A stretch of DNA of 64,000 bases from Lumbricus rubellus (lineage: Eukaryota > Annelida > Clitellata > Crassiclitellata > Lumbricidae). Positions 32,641 to 45,300 of this stretch are shown one piece after another. Location: assembly GCA_945859605.1 (NCBI GenBank), contig OX243811.1, forward strand, positions 66,958,395-67,022,394, given 5' to 3'. The stretch's first letter is position 1. Each line of letters begins with the position of its first letter. Below the pieces are notes generated by a model that was given only the letters and a program-made list of their open reading frames with translations, searched no databases and was not told the origin of the DNA. The position numbers and the translations under genes were made by a program.

Positions 32641-34317
32641 TGCCTTCTCGTGCGCTGTTGTTGCTGCTGTTGTTGGCATAGTTATTACGGGGGAAAATGG
32701 CCGATTGCGGTGCGCTTAAAGTTATAAAAAATTAAGGAGTTTCCATTCGATAGGCCTAGTGAAGTAATCGAAAGTGTGAAGGTAGACTTCTAATCAGAGC
32801 AAAAATAAAATGCAAATGTTACGCGTTGTTACGTGCGTGCCAGCAAATATGTCATCTACCAACTTATCGCTTCAATAATACGCTGTTGGTCAACAGCTAT
32901 AGGCCTATGTGATGCATCAGGCGTCTGCTTCGTTGAAAACCGCCTCCTGCGATACCAAAAATCAAAACTATCATTACATTAGATTTTTACTAGACTTCGG
33001 TTGCCTAAATGCGCACCAATTGAAATTAGTGTTCCACACATTCATAATTGTAACTTTAAAAGCTCTAGGTTTATTCAGTTTTCGGGAACTGTCTCATTTG
33101 CCATGCGCGTATACTGTTCGACAACCAGTAATATTTCGAGCTTAAGTACAGTAGTTCATGTCAATCTCAGTTCTAGTGAAAATCATCATAAATTTTAAAC
33201 CTATGTGTAGTCCATGCGCAATTGCATATAGGCCTAAATACGTTTTATTAAGATGTGTGACGGTTATCTTCATTCAAATTATTCAAATTTCATTATTTTG
33301 AATCATGAATCAGAACCATTTGCATCCACGTTCACAGACCTTCTAATTCCACGTTTTGACTTCCTGACAGGAATAAATTTGTAGAAACACTTCTGAACTG
33401 TTAAAAACTAGCAAAAAAGGTCATTGTCCTCCGATTGGAAGTAATTTACCATGGGGGATAGGAAAGAAAAGAAGGGGTTGTGGCGTTATGCAGTTATAAA
33501 AATTCCTTAAACAGTCCTGTAAGAGTGAACGTTAGGCTACTGCTGAATTATGAATAGCCTAAGTAGGCCTGCCAATAAAAGCATTAGCCTAATATGAATG
33601 CAAGTAGCCCTTTGGCTTTACATAATAGAAAGGCATTTGCTAAAAACATCAGTGTTACTCTGTTATCATTGCTCATCAATAAATAATATTTATCTTTATT
33701 CAACAATACGGTTGACAGGCCGCAACCTATAGTATAATGACAACTTGTCACGATTCAGACATAGCGAAGTCCCAACATTTACAGCTTGACCTACCTGCCA
33801 ATTGCTTACATTTTAAATACAATTATTAAACTAAAATCGGGTGTTTTAAATGTTGGGTGAGGCAGTATAATAATAATTTTTGTCCATTCAACAATCACAC
33901 AGAATCCAATCGGTTACAGTGTACAATTATTATGCAGTTGAAACAGTTTGCAGGAACTCAGATTACAAAATACATAAATCTTAACTATACTAGGTGAACA
34001 GACAGCGTGCACTAGGCTACATGGAGCTAAAGGCATATCCGTTAGGATATATTACAAAGTATATTACCATATTACAAAGCATATCCGCCCAATAATAAAT
34101 CACGCAGCGCAGCTTTATCCCATTATATGCCAAACTGTTTGGTGTATGCTATCTATTTAAATCTTAGCAGGTAACTGCCCTATAGCCTACTAGGCCTAAT
34201 GGACGCAAAGGCTGCGAGTTATTAAACATAATAGCCTAAGATTATTGATATTGCCAACGCAAGCCGCAAAGCAGGTCGTTGCCGCAAAGTCTGTAAACAA
34301 AACGTGCTTAATGATGT
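32641..34317. other. Host DNA between the inverted repeat arms
   Basis: No gene is recognised. AT-rich, with scattered TAGGCCTA words. If the arms are transposon termini this would be the internal part, but no transposase-like frame is seen. Confidence 0.4.
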
Positions 34318-34430
34318 CACTGGTTATGAATATTCATAATATGGGATCGGCCAATGAGAAGGCGCTTAAGGCTGACAATGCTACGAAATCGGGTACGGAA
34401 TGCCTATATGCGTACCGGTAGCTTCTTCAA
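34318..34430 (+). repeat. Inverted repeat arm B (~110 bp)
   Basis: TTATGAATATTCATAATATG, GGATCGGCCAATGAGAAGGC, CTACGAAATCGGGTACGGAA, TGCCTATATGCGTACCGGTA mirrors arm A at 32530-32640. Confidence 0.75.
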
Positions 34431-35269
34431 CATCACATTTTTATTCATATTTTATCACGTTGATTTCGTAAACATTCTGCTTACGATTATGAACTCTTTC
34501 AAATCTAACTTCATTGTCAATATTTACTATTTATTTTTCAGTATAGGCCTACGTACAACCTACAATATAATGTGCACAATACTTTTGTAACAGGATTCAA
34601 TTCAGAGTAACTTTGGTTTTGTGTGTTGCAATCACGATTCACCACCTGAGTTTTCTCAGCTATTTTATGTGATAAAGTAGACTTATAGGTCCATGTATAC
34701 GGCCATTATAAAAAAACTATGTTGCTAGAAATGTGTCATAGAATATTTTTAACCGATTTAAGTGCTCAGTTTAGAATATATCATGAGATATTGAACCAAA
34801 ATGAAAACATTAGAACTTCACTTCTTTTTCTGTATTTTCCTATTTTTCATAAAATATTTTCTTTGTGCTTCTGCCCTCTGAACCTGCTGCATATCAGAAG
34901 AAAATGTTTCAGTATTTATTTTATGCATGTGATTTGGCCCTACATAGTCTACAACTTCCCTTCTTGAATCATAGTATGGTTACAACCAGTAAAATAAAAA
35001 TAAACGTCTCAATAGTTTGTGACGAAGGATTTTTGTTAAGTAAACTCTGAAAGTTTTCTATGTTTCCAATTGGAGTATTCCACAATACTTCACGTTCCAA
35101 ATTGCAGCAAAAGCTTGCACGTTTTTTCAAGAAAACTTTCGCCTATGGCCTACCTGATAAAAAAATCCCCACTAAATCACAGAGTTTCCCGACCATAATT
35201 ATTTTCATCACAAATCCTGCAACACTTTCACCGACGACCTGATCCAGAAACAAACTAACCTCACCTTCA
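34431..35269. other. Host DNA, no gene recognised
   Basis: AT-rich sequence with short open frames lacking any family signature. Confidence 0.4.
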
Positions 35270-35780
35270 GAATGCAGACAATACTCGATTCAATTCGAAC
35301 TTCGATGCTGGGCTTTTAAGCTCTTCAAAGTCCCCACGAGCGCTGAAAACCGTTAGCTGCGGTCGCTTCAGTCTCTCTCTCGTCACCAGCCAGCTTCAGT
35401 GGTTTGTGTGTTGTGGTAAAACGCTGCAAGGCCAACGGATCCGATTGTACCTCTGCACCATCGCTAACCGGACGAACGAGTGAGTAGCTCCGGCAGAACT
35501 CCGCTATTTTGACGGACCTGTTATTTCAATAGCATGCCCCCGAGTCAGTGACGTCGCCATCACCGAACAATGCTGTCACCACGCCAAACCATACAGCGTA
35601 GACCGGCGGCGCTTACAATGGTCCCATTGTCAGAGACTGCGGGCGATTACGGCATGAACGGTTACAGTTAGCCGGTTGCGGTGTATGCCCGTAAGAGGAG
35701 CAGGCCTACGTCAAGAGGCCCCCACCCTCGCTCTCCTCTTTCTATGAGCGTAGGCCGATCGTAGGTTGATACGATTACGA
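35270..35780. other. GC-richer, CpG-containing patch (possible promoter or exon)
   Basis: In otherwise AT-rich DNA this 0.5-kb stretch is visibly richer in G, C and CpG (for example CCGGACGAACGAG, TGACGTCGCCATCACCG, GACCGGCGGCGCTTAC). It holds TGACGTC (CRE-like) and a CT-rich run. No open frame with a family signature is found. A CpG-type promoter or an untranslated exon is possible. Confidence 0.35.
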
Positions 35781-38700
35781 ATAGAATATCGGCTTTTGTC
35801 GGCTGCTTTCAGAAATGTCATTCTCGAGGCCTTATTGGGTCAGAGAGTGTCCCCCACGCTTCATGGTCCAGTGACCTCCGCATAATGGACCTATCTTTAT
35901 AGCCGTAGCCTATACACGTTCGTTTTATGTGGCCTACAATATAAATATGATATTGTTTGTAGACCCGCAGCTAAGCTTAGTCACATAAACTGATATGCAT
36001 ACGTGTAAGAACAGCTAAGTCATAACCTACACATAGGCAATATGAATTTGCGCAATATAACGTGACCTTAACTGAATCTAGTGTCCAAAAGTTTCCTATG
36101 CATCATGTGTCTGCGCTTCTGTCTCTCTGTATGTCTCTCTCTGTGTATCTCTCATTATGTCTCTGTCTCTCTGTCTATATAGGTCCTATCTGTCTCACTG
36201 TTTGTCAGCCCTTATAAACCTAAGCAAGATCGCACTGTAGTTCAATGACAAACGATGATACTTTTGAGCCACCAAACAATATGTTGCTCATTTTTAAGCG
36301 CCATGCATCCGTCCATCCATCTACCGACCACTGCTTCTATCCATCCTTCCATCCATTACAATAACAAAGAATTCTTTATCGTGAATTATTATAGCCCACA
36401 TGTCAATTTAACAATTTCACACATTTGAATTGCTCAGATAATTATTAAGTCTATATTTATCGAGTTGGTTGAACTTGCTGTCGTTCTTTCTGAATGCATG
36501 CATACTCACAGTTTGGTTGCAACTTTACACCTCTCCCCTACCCCTATCCAGCTCTGAATACGTTTGGATCATAATATGTAGATTTGTTCATTTTTAATTC
36601 GAGATTGATAAGCTTATTCGTAGAAGCAGATCTTATGCGCGTTGAACTGTCTTTGTCTAACTCGCAAAGAATCTGTTGTTTTGCCGTCCATTCTGCTGCG
36701 CCTCATTCTCATTGGTATTCTGGAAACTGGAAAGAGAATCAGCACTGGTCATTGACACGATCATTGCCAGAGTATAGTCTACCTATATGTCCTTTTGCAC
36801 TGTCTCAAAACCACTTCTCTGGGTCATTCGCACTAGGAGCAGTTGGTGTGCATGCACTCTGAGAGTCTTAATTTTATGAAATACACTACAAAAAATTATA
36901 ACAAATTCACTGTTAAGATCCAAACACTTAAGCATTAAAAGAAGTATAGGCATAGGCCTAGTAAGTCTATTTAACACAATTTTTATTGCATTTATTGCAT
37001 CAACTTGTCATCTAGCAAAGCAATTTGTTTGCGATCTGTTTAATATTTTACAAGGCATGGAAATTAAATCCTCAGCCTATAATTATCTCCTTTACTTCTC
37101 TGATCCCATATTACCAGCAAAATTAATTTTGCATTCAAAAACACATTATTATCGTGAATCTTGCTCTGCTTTGCTCCGAAACATTGTCACCTTTGAGTTG
37201 TTGGTCGTTTTGGAAAATTAACTTTTATGCGTTCGGTAAAACTCTCTGTAATTGTTATTCAGAACCAAACTTGAAACTCGTCTGCTCCAGTTTCCTTGCA
37301 TCTCGCAGCCTCGTCTTCTTCTGTCTATCACTCACATAATTTCAATCTGGTTTTTTCTCGAGTAGGCTTAGCTCAGGGCTTCGAGCTTAAAATATCACTT
37401 GACACGATCATCAATGGTCTAATTGGTGTTTTATGCGATGTGATGACTTCCCGATAGATAACGTCAGATAAGATTGTAATCAGCAACAGGTACCAGTATT
37501 ATAATGTGTGGAAAATTTACATGTATTCTAAGATGTCTGTATATAGCCTACACATCGATACATCATATTAAGACAGATCGTATAGGCCTTTAGGCTTTGT
37601 TGCGTAGGCCTGCAAGCCATGATTCACTACCGAGGAATGGAATGCAGATGAAATATATCAAAAATATATAATATTATATATTCCTTGCCTATAGTACAAT
37701 ATAGTCTATGTATACATATAGGCTATAGGCCTAATATGACTTATTTTGTGGTTGATTTGATAGACCTCATGAACCTCTTAGTCTTGCTAAAGTTTTCTTT
37801 AGATATATGCTCAGGTCGACACCCCATATTATCTTCAGCCACCTTCTCAGCCTGCTCCTCCCTCCCTTTCTTTTGCTCTTTGTCAGCCCCTCTGCCACCT
37901 TTCGTGCATTTACGTCACACCAGGTATAATTTCTCCGTCCACGTTGCTCTATTGATAAAATAATTCAATTGTGTTTTGGCTGGCACGCGAGATCAGAAAC
38001 GTGGGCCGTAAGACCTCGAGATCGCTTCAATTGTATTTACGAGTCTATGTTGGCGTCTCAGGTAGGTAGTAAGGCCTACGTGAGTTTATAGAGGCTTGGT
38101 CCAAAGGTCTAAGAAACAACCCCCCGCCACCGCCAGACCTGCAGATCTCTGTGTTCTTTTGAAGTCGTTTCGAGTACGTTCTGCATGGGTGTGACCATAG
38201 AGCTGTTTATATGATCAGAGATGACCGAGCTGTTTATATGATCAGAGATTGGATTTTATTCATTGCTATTATTATTTCGTAGTTTATTTATTTTCAATGT
38301 AAAGATACCAATCCTCGATCCACAGTTCTATACAGCAAAGACTAAAGACGCTACTATAAAAGCACAAATTGAGTACAATATTCACCCGTGGTTGATATTG
38401 CCCTCCCACTTCCCACGTTCAGATGTGAACATAGAACCATACGACAGAAAATCTATTTTGCTGAGCAATTGTGAGTGAAGGATCTGCTCAACAAATAATA
38501 AATTAATGTCTCTAGTCTCTACGTAGTTACCGCCTCAATGGAAACCAGTGTCGCTTCGAAGGGACACCAATGGATGAACCACACTAAGATCACGAGACCA
38601 TAATGTCACGATTAGACTTAGATGAGTGTTGGAATAGATTTAGACTCTATAGAGTGTGGGGATTTACACATGATTTAAATACAATTTTGATTACGCCTAA

Positions 38701-38898
38701 GCCCAGGTTTCGATAATAATCAGATTAAATCTGGATTACATTTGGAATGAACTCAGATTAGATGAAGACGAGAGTTAGAGTCGATTGTAATTAGACTGTG
38801 GTTAGATTTGAATAGAGTCAGATGCATGATAGACAACCGTCAGAGATTAGGCTAAGACATCCGTCACAGCGATAGCCTACACGCCTAGGCCTATCGTT
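35781..38898. other. Host DNA, no gene recognised; simple repeats
   Basis: It holds CTCTCTGTCTCT-type runs at 36118-36180, CCATCCATC runs at 36305-36358, a 23-bp direct repeat GAGCTGTTTATATGATCAGA(GAT) at 38200-38222 and 38227-38249, and many TAGGCCTA words (for example 36954-36960, 37728-37733). Open frames of 60-90 codons have no signatures. Confidence 0.45.
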
Positions 38899-38900
38899 GC

Positions 38901-38902
<2 letters not shown>

Positions 38903-38988
<86 letters not shown>
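38903..38988. repeat. (TC)n microsatellite
   Basis: An almost pure TCTCTC run of about 85 bp, followed by GTCTCT/ACAGACAGA-type sequence to 39155. The open frames on both strands over it (SLSLSL, RERERE) are artefacts. Confidence 0.97.
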
Positions 38989-38992
<4 letters not shown>

Positions 38993-39299
38993 GTCTCTCT
39001 CTCTCTATCGATCCTCGTTTGTATGTCTCTGTGCGTCTTTCTGTCTTTCCGCACAGACAGACACAAGCTGTCTGTTTGACAGACAGAGACGAAGACACAG
39101 ACAGACATACACGCACAGATACAAGCAGAGACACGAGAGAGGCATACAGAGATAATAAAGGCAAGACTGATTCAATGACAATATTAATAATAATAATATC
39201 AATGGTCTACTCTGCTTGGTAAAAATGTGAGAGTAGCCTACGTCTTGCATTATCAAAAGGATGCTTTTTCTATTTATCTACTGTTTAATGTACTTTATA

Positions 39300-39660
39300 T
39301 CCTACTTACCTGACTACCCACTTACTCATTTTTAAATAACTTTTTTTATTAACATGCTTACTCACTTACTTATTAAGTTACTAGCTAACCACACCACTTA
39401 TTTACTTATTTAATTAGTCACTTGCGTTCTAACTCTTACTTACCTACTCGCTCACTTACTTGCTCTTTTTTAATAATTATTATTATACTAACTAACTAAT
39501 TTACCAACTAACTAACTAAATAATTTACTTGCTTACTCATTCACTTAATTACTAACTTACATACATGGCGTCATACTAGCTAAATTACTTTCTAGCTTAC
39601 TTACTCACTCACTTACTGACTTACCGGAGTAGTTACCCACTCATTCACTTACTTACTTAC
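39300..39660. repeat. Degenerate (ACTT)n tetranucleotide repeat
   Basis: Repeated CTTACTTACTCACTCACTTA and ACTAACTAACTAA words over about 360 bp. Confidence 0.9.
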
Positions 39661-39744
39661 TTGCATAGTTTCATCGGTTGTACACAAAATGCCCTCTGGC
39701 CAGTGATGCCTGAATAATGACCTCGTGCTGCGAAGCCACCCCTC

Positions 39745-39897
39745 ACTGTCTCTGTCTGTCTGTCTCTGATTATTTGTCTGTCTCTGTCTGTCTCTGCCTC
39801 TGTTTCTGCCCATGTCTCTCTGTCTCTGTCTCTGTATGTTGTCTGTCTCTCTCCTTGTCTTTGTCTGTCTCTCTTTCTCTATTCCCCCCCCCCCCCC
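39745..39897. repeat. (TCTG)n microsatellite ending in a poly-C run (14 C)
   Basis: TCTGTCTGTCTCTG words end in CTCTATT followed by 14 C (39884-39897). The equivalent run in copy 2 has 13 C (59473-59485), one of only two differences found between the copies. Confidence 0.95.
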
Positions 39898-40960
39898 AAA
39901 GTCACCCGGCGGTTGTTGACCCACGCACGGCACGCAGTCAATTAGAAAACGTTCAAATGTTCATTCATTGGAACCACCAATCAACCATCAACCAGGTCCT
40001 CGCGAATAAGATAAGCGCTTGTGAATAGGCTGGTGCCCATTGTTTGACGCACTTAGTAACTTGAAAAATAATCGTAAAAGGAGTGTAAAATAATTTTAAA
40101 CTAGTTGAAAATTGTAATAAAATAATTTCAAAATAATCGTAAAGTAACAGGAAATTTTTCGCAAAAAAGTGGGAAAATAGTCGTCAATAGGACCTAATAG
40201 ATTTTCGCAAACCCGAAGGTCTCCAGCTCATTCGTAGTCGCTCAGTCAATGCAAAAATTATTGGGCAGGTAGTCTATATCAAGATCGGTTCGAGACAAAT
40301 ATACAAGGTCGGGAGCAGCTACGTGAGGTCATTGAACAACGAAGAGACAGAACTCGAACTGGATGCGGATCGGAACAGACAGCCAGTGGATGATGTAACG
40401 GAGGAGCGACGTGACGGGAAATTTAAAAGGGTCAAGAGTTTCGCTACAGATTAACACAAATTTACAGTCATCCAATTTCATACAGCTGGAAAGGCAGTTT
40501 AGGGTCAAAATGTAGGCCTATACAATCTGGCACGAAGAGCACACGGATGCGGGATCGCTTCCCGTTACCCTCTAAAATGATCACTTATCCTTACTATCGT
40601 TAGATGGCGTATAGATAAATCGAGCAGTAGGACTATAAATTATAATGCACGACTTGCATGGCTGCCGACAGTTAAATTCGAATCCTGTAATAACGTGAAA
40701 ACGTTGATAGGCTAACTATGAATCGTAACCATACTGCACTGAGTCAGTTTGGAATCAAACGAAGATTATTAGCATTGACGTGCAAGACTGCAAGTCCATC
40801 GTCAACTAAGAAAAAATCTGAGATCTTGCAAAGAATCTGAATAGCTCATTGCCCGGTCAACCGTAGCATAATATGCGGAATACACCTAGGTTTGGTGAAA
40901 GTGTCATTCAAAATCGACAGTCAACCAACCGAACTAAGTTCAATATTTCTTTTCTGTGTT
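39898..40960. other. Host DNA, no gene recognised
   Basis: Repeated AATAATCGTAAAA-type words at 40065-40145 form a short degenerate tandem. Nothing else is identified. Confidence 0.4.
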
Positions 40961-40975
40961 GAATTAACTTCTTCT

Positions 40976-42050
40976 TTACGTTCTCTGCCAATTGGCAAGT
41001 CCAAACGTCCAATGTTTCCACTTTTCCCGCTGTTGTGCCATGTCCTTCAGTTCTCTGTATCCAGCTTCCATCATCCCGTCCAGCAGTTTTTGTCTAGGCC
41101 TTCTTCTGCACCTCTTTCCCTCCAATCTTCCTTCAATTATTTCTTTCTGCAGTGAGTCACCTCTTAGCAAATGTCCCACCCAATTCTTTTGTCTTATCTT
41201 TATTGTGTCCAGCAGAGATCTTTTCTCTTCTACCATCATTAGTACTTCTTCATTTGAAACGTGCTTTGTCCAACTGATTTTCTCCATCTTTCTCCATACC
41301 CACATTTCAAAAGCTTCCAGCCTCTGCACATCTTCTTTTCTCATTGTCCATGTCTCTGCGCCATATAACGTCACACTCCATATCAATGTTTTGACCATTC
41401 TTTTCTTCAGATTTCTATTTAGCCCTCCTCTTAGCAGTTCTTTCCTTTTTAAGAATGCCTCTTTGCCCATTGCTATTCTCCTTCTTATCTCTCTATGACA
41501 TTTGGCATCGCTTGATATTAAGCTTCCCAAATAGCAGAATTCCTTCACCTGCTCTATTTCTTCTCCATTTATTTTTATACAAATAGTTGTTTCCTTTTCC
41601 TTACTGATCTTCATAACTTTTGTCTTTTTGATGTTTATTTTCATGTTGAATTCTTCCGAGGTCGCATTTAGTCGATCCATCATTCGTTGCAGATCCTTTT
41701 CACTTCCTGCCAGCATTGCTTGATCGTCAGCAAACCTTAAAGCTTTTACCCATTTCCCTCCTACTTTTATTCCTTCTTCTGTACCATCAACTGCCTCTCT
41801 TATTAGCTCTTCTATGTAGATATTAAACAGTAATGGTGACAACGGACACCCCTGCCTCACTCCTCTACCAATTTGTCCCGGTTCTGAATATTCCCCCTCT
41901 ACTCTGACTCTGACCTTTTGTCCCATGTACAGATTCCCAATAAGTCTCCTATCTCTCCAGTCGACCCCCATCCTTCTCAATGCACCCATCAATTTCCTCC
42001 AATCTACTCTATCAAACGCCTTCTCATAATCTACAAAGCATATGCATACT
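40976..42050 (-). pseudogene. Non-LTR retrotransposon (LINE) reverse transcriptase, 5'-truncated
   Basis: The frame opens with FVDYEKAFDRVDWRKL (RT motif A region, near 42040), then RQGCPLSPLLFNIYIEELIR (motif B) and KALRFADDQAMLA with the FADD catalytic motif C, then NIKKTKVMKIS and a C-terminal thumb/connection region KTLIWSVTLYGAETWTMRKE to the stop at 40976. The endonuclease domain and the RT fingers are missing: LINE sequence stops near 42050, where CGGCGCCGCCAGGATTTTTT of another repeat begins. Such 5' truncation is usual for LINE insertions. The remaining frame is open, so the insertion is young. A second copy is at 60564-61638. Confidence 0.92.
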
Positions 42051-42075
42051 TCCAGCGGCGCCGCCAGGATTTTTT
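42051..42075. repeat. Fragment of a GGCGCCGCC hAT-type end beside the LINE
   Basis: AGCGGCGCCGCCAGGATTTT resembles the hAT end at 42252 and 61848 (GGCGGCGCCAGGATTTCAGG). The first bases are missing. It may be what the LINE inserted beside. Confidence 0.45.
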
Positions 42076-42130
42076 TTCTGTACGCACAACTTGCACAAAA
42101 TAATATGAAGCGAACAGCGATCGATACGAG

Positions 42131-42132
<2 letters not shown>

Positions 42133-42164
<32 letters not shown>
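42133..42164. repeat. (TA)16 microsatellite
   Basis: 32 bp of TA here against 40 bp at the matching site in copy 2 (61721-61760). Confidence 0.95.
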
Positions 42165-42168
<4 letters not shown>

Positions 42169-42251
42169 GTATGTATATACCGTATATGCCTACTGGCGAT
42201 TATGAGGTATTACCAGCATAAGCTTTTTGTTCCCTTTTGGGTATACGCATA

Positions 42252-42303
42252 CAGTGGCGGCGCCAGGATTTCAGGTTTGGGGGGGGCTGAAGCCCCAAGC
42301 CCA
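42252..42303 (+). mobile_element. Truncated left end of the hAT-type element at the duplication junction
   Basis: CAGTGGCGGCGCCAGGATTT onwards is identical to the first ~52 bp of the element at 61848 and is preceded by the same TACGCATA (42244-42251). It stops where Polinton sequence (GATAAGTGGATC) resumes. Confidence 0.93.
42302..42303. other. Tandem-duplication junction, 2-bp microhomology (CA)
   Basis: Left of the junction the sequence follows the hAT end (..CCCCAAGCC). Right of it the sequence follows 22713 onwards (CAGATAAGTGGATC). CA is common to both parents. This joins the interior of a hAT element to the interior of the Polinton. Confidence 0.95.
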
Positions 42304-42358
42304 GATAAGTGGATCTTCGATCTCACATGTATTAATATTTTTGCGTGGTAAAAATAAA

Positions 42359-45300
42359 ATGGATTTAAAGAAAAGTAGTTTAAGAAACATGAACCATGTT
42401 GAACACTTGCTCGACTCATCGGTTCCTGACATTAAGGTTCCTACGCTTACTCCCACACCTGGTAAATACAAACCAGTAGCGCCTAAGAGAAAATACAAAA
42501 ATAGGGTTAGAGCTAAAATAAATGATTTTGCGGATTGGTTACTTAGTTATGTGCCCGAACGAGACACTAAAGTCGTTAACGAAAAACTCGAATCGTTGAA
42601 GTCAACTGTTTCCAGGATATTCGATAAAACTAAAATTCGAGAAACGGCGTCGGCTATTAAAGGATTCACCAAGCAATATAGAATAGATGGAATTAATGGA
42701 ATGGATGCCTCGTCGTTTCTTAATTTCGTCAGACCGCAGGTAGTAAATCTGTTGTCGAGTAATCGCCAAACAAAGGTTAATCTAGTTCTTACTTGTACTA
42801 TGGAACGAGTAGATATGAAATCTGGAATAGTGACTTCTGAGGATATACCATTCCTTTCGAGGGCAGAAGTTATTTTAGAAGCAACCGACTTGAATGAAAT
42901 ATACAGCAGAAAGAAGGATAAAATCATGGAGTCTATTGCTAGTTTTCAGATGCAAGGAAGTAATTGGAGATTTAAAGCTGTTGTAAAATTAGATATAAAT
43001 ACGGTAAAATATACCCCCTTAAGAGGTAGTTCTTACATTCCACTTCCCAGCTTCTTAGCTAATAAAAAGGCTATTATAAATATGAAAAACCACGACGAAG
43101 AATGCTTCAAATGGTGTATCACTAGAGCTTTGAATCCGGTGGATGACCATCCGGAAAAAATAACGAAAGCTTTGACAGAACAATCGAAAAAACTTAATTG
43201 GAGTGGCATTGAGTTTCCAGTTGCTGCTGATGCTAATGTGATAGGTAAATTTGAGAGAAATAATAATATTAGTGTTAATATATTTGGTTACGAAAAACAT
43301 GTCTATCCGCTTTATCTGTCTAACTGTGAAAGCGATATTTGTGTAGATCTATTGCTTATATCTGATGGAGAAAAAAAACATTATTGCTGGATCAAGAATT
43401 TTAACAGATTGATGAGATTTCGGACTAATTCGATGTATTATTGTAAAAGGTGTATGAATGGTTTCACAACGCCAGGAGCGCTTAACAACCATAATGAGTA
43501 CTGCTCTCAACATAACGCACAAAAAATAGAAATGCCAGAACCAGGAACTATGTTAAGTTTTAAAAATTATAACAATTCTATGAGGGTTCCGTTTATAGTC
43601 TACGCAGATTTCGAGTCTTTTGTAAAACCGATCGATACATGCCAACCAAATCCAGAGTTGTCGTACACTAATAAATATCAAAAGCATACTCCTAGCTCCT
43701 TTTGTTACCACATAAAATGTTTCGACGATAGTGTATATTCTCAAGATCCTGTGACGTTTACGGCTGAAAGCGAAGATGATGATGTTGGTCAAATATTTGT
43801 AGATAAACTAGAAGAGAATATAAAACAAATATATAATCAATTTAAATTCCCTAAGAAGATGATATTTACAGAAGAGGACAAGAAGTGTTTTGATGGAGCT
43901 ACTATATGTCATATCTGTGAAAAAACGTTGGGCGAAGACCGAGTGAGAGATCACTGTCATCTTAGCGGTAAATTTAGAGGGGCTGCTCATAACATTTGTA
44001 ATTTAGACTATAAAGTCCCCAAGTTTTTCCCTGTAGTGTTTCATAATCTTTCCGGGTACGATTGTCATCTGTTCATTAAGAAACTGAGAGGTAATAATGG
44101 AGAGAAAATTAATTGCATACCTAATAACGAGGAAAAGTATATATCTTTTAGCAGAGAGGTCGTTGTTGATAAGTTTGTAAATAAAGAGGGAAAAGAGATT
44201 ACCGTCAAGCGACAACTGCGTTTTATCGACAGTTTTAAATTTATGGCTTCTAGTCTTGATGCTTTATCGAGGAACCTAAGCAAAGACCAGTGTAAAAATA
44301 TTGGGAAACGATATACTGGAAAGAAGCTCGATCTTTTGCTGAGAAAAGGCATATATCCTTATGACTACGTCGATTCATTTACTACCTTTAATGAAACCGA
44401 ACTACCACCAAAATCCGCATTCTATTCTAAGCTAAATGATTCGAATATTAGCGATGAAGACTACGAGCATGCAAAAACGGTATGGAAGGAATTTGGATGC
44501 AAAACATTCAGAGAATATCACGATTTATACAACGTTTCGGATGTTCTGTTACTTGCCGATGTTTTCGAAAACTTTAGAGATGTGTGTATGAAGAACTATA
44601 CGCTTGACCCTGCATGGTATTTTACATCTCCTGGCTTAGCCTGGGATGCCGCTTTAAAATTGACAGGCGTGAAATTGGAGTTATTGAATGATTATGATAT
44701 GATTCTGATGCTTAGGCAAGGAATGAGAGGAGGAGTGAGCACAATATCAAATCGTTACGGGAAAGCGAATAATAAATATATGAGCGATTTCAATAGTAAC
44801 GAAAATTCTACATTTATTACTTACCTGGATGCGAATAATCTATATGGATGGGCTATGATCAAAAATTTACCTACTCACGGGTTCAAATGGATGAACGAAG
44901 ATGAATTAAATAATTGGAGAAGTATTCCATGCATATTGGAAGTTGATTTGGAATATCATAAAGAGTTACACGACCTGCATAACGATTTTCCGTTAGCCCC
45001 CGAAAGCATTGAGATTAACAAAGTCAAAAAGTTAATTCCAAACTTAAACCATAAAAAGAAGTATGTGCTGCATTACGATAATCTGAAGCTGTATGAGAGC
45101 TTGGGTTTGAAAATAACAAAAGTGCATAGAGGTGTACTATTCGAAGAAAGTGATTGGTTGAAAAAGTATATCGATTTAAATACAGCTCTTAGAACGAAAG
45201 CTACTAATGACTTTGAGAAAGACTTTTTCAAGTTAATGAATAACAGTGTCTTTGGAAAAACTTGTGAGAACATTGAAAATCGTGTTGATGTAGAGTTAGT

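Larger units (their letters stand above)
22713..42303. repeat. Tandem duplication unit, copy 1 (19.59 kb)
   Basis: This unit recurs head-to-tail at 42302-61899. It runs from inside the GGATCTTCGATC array before the polymerase gene, through the right part of the Polinton and 12.8 kb of host flank, to about 50 bp inside a hAT left end. Every open frame recurs with equal length and sequence at +19,589. The offset drops by 1 after the poly-C run (39884-39897) and rises by 8 after the TA run (42133-42164). Confidence 0.97.

Noticed and set aside
38897..39164. Long Ser/Leu- and Arg/Glu-repeat proteins over the (TC)n tract
   Set aside because: Open frames on both strands are a trivial effect of a dinucleotide repeat.
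40668..40690. tRNA T-arm-like TTAAATTCGAATCC
   Set aside because: No A box or cloverleaf could be built upstream.
40992..41498. 168-codon plus-strand open frame opposite the LINE
   Set aside because: It is the antisense shadow of the reverse transcriptase frame and has no family signature.
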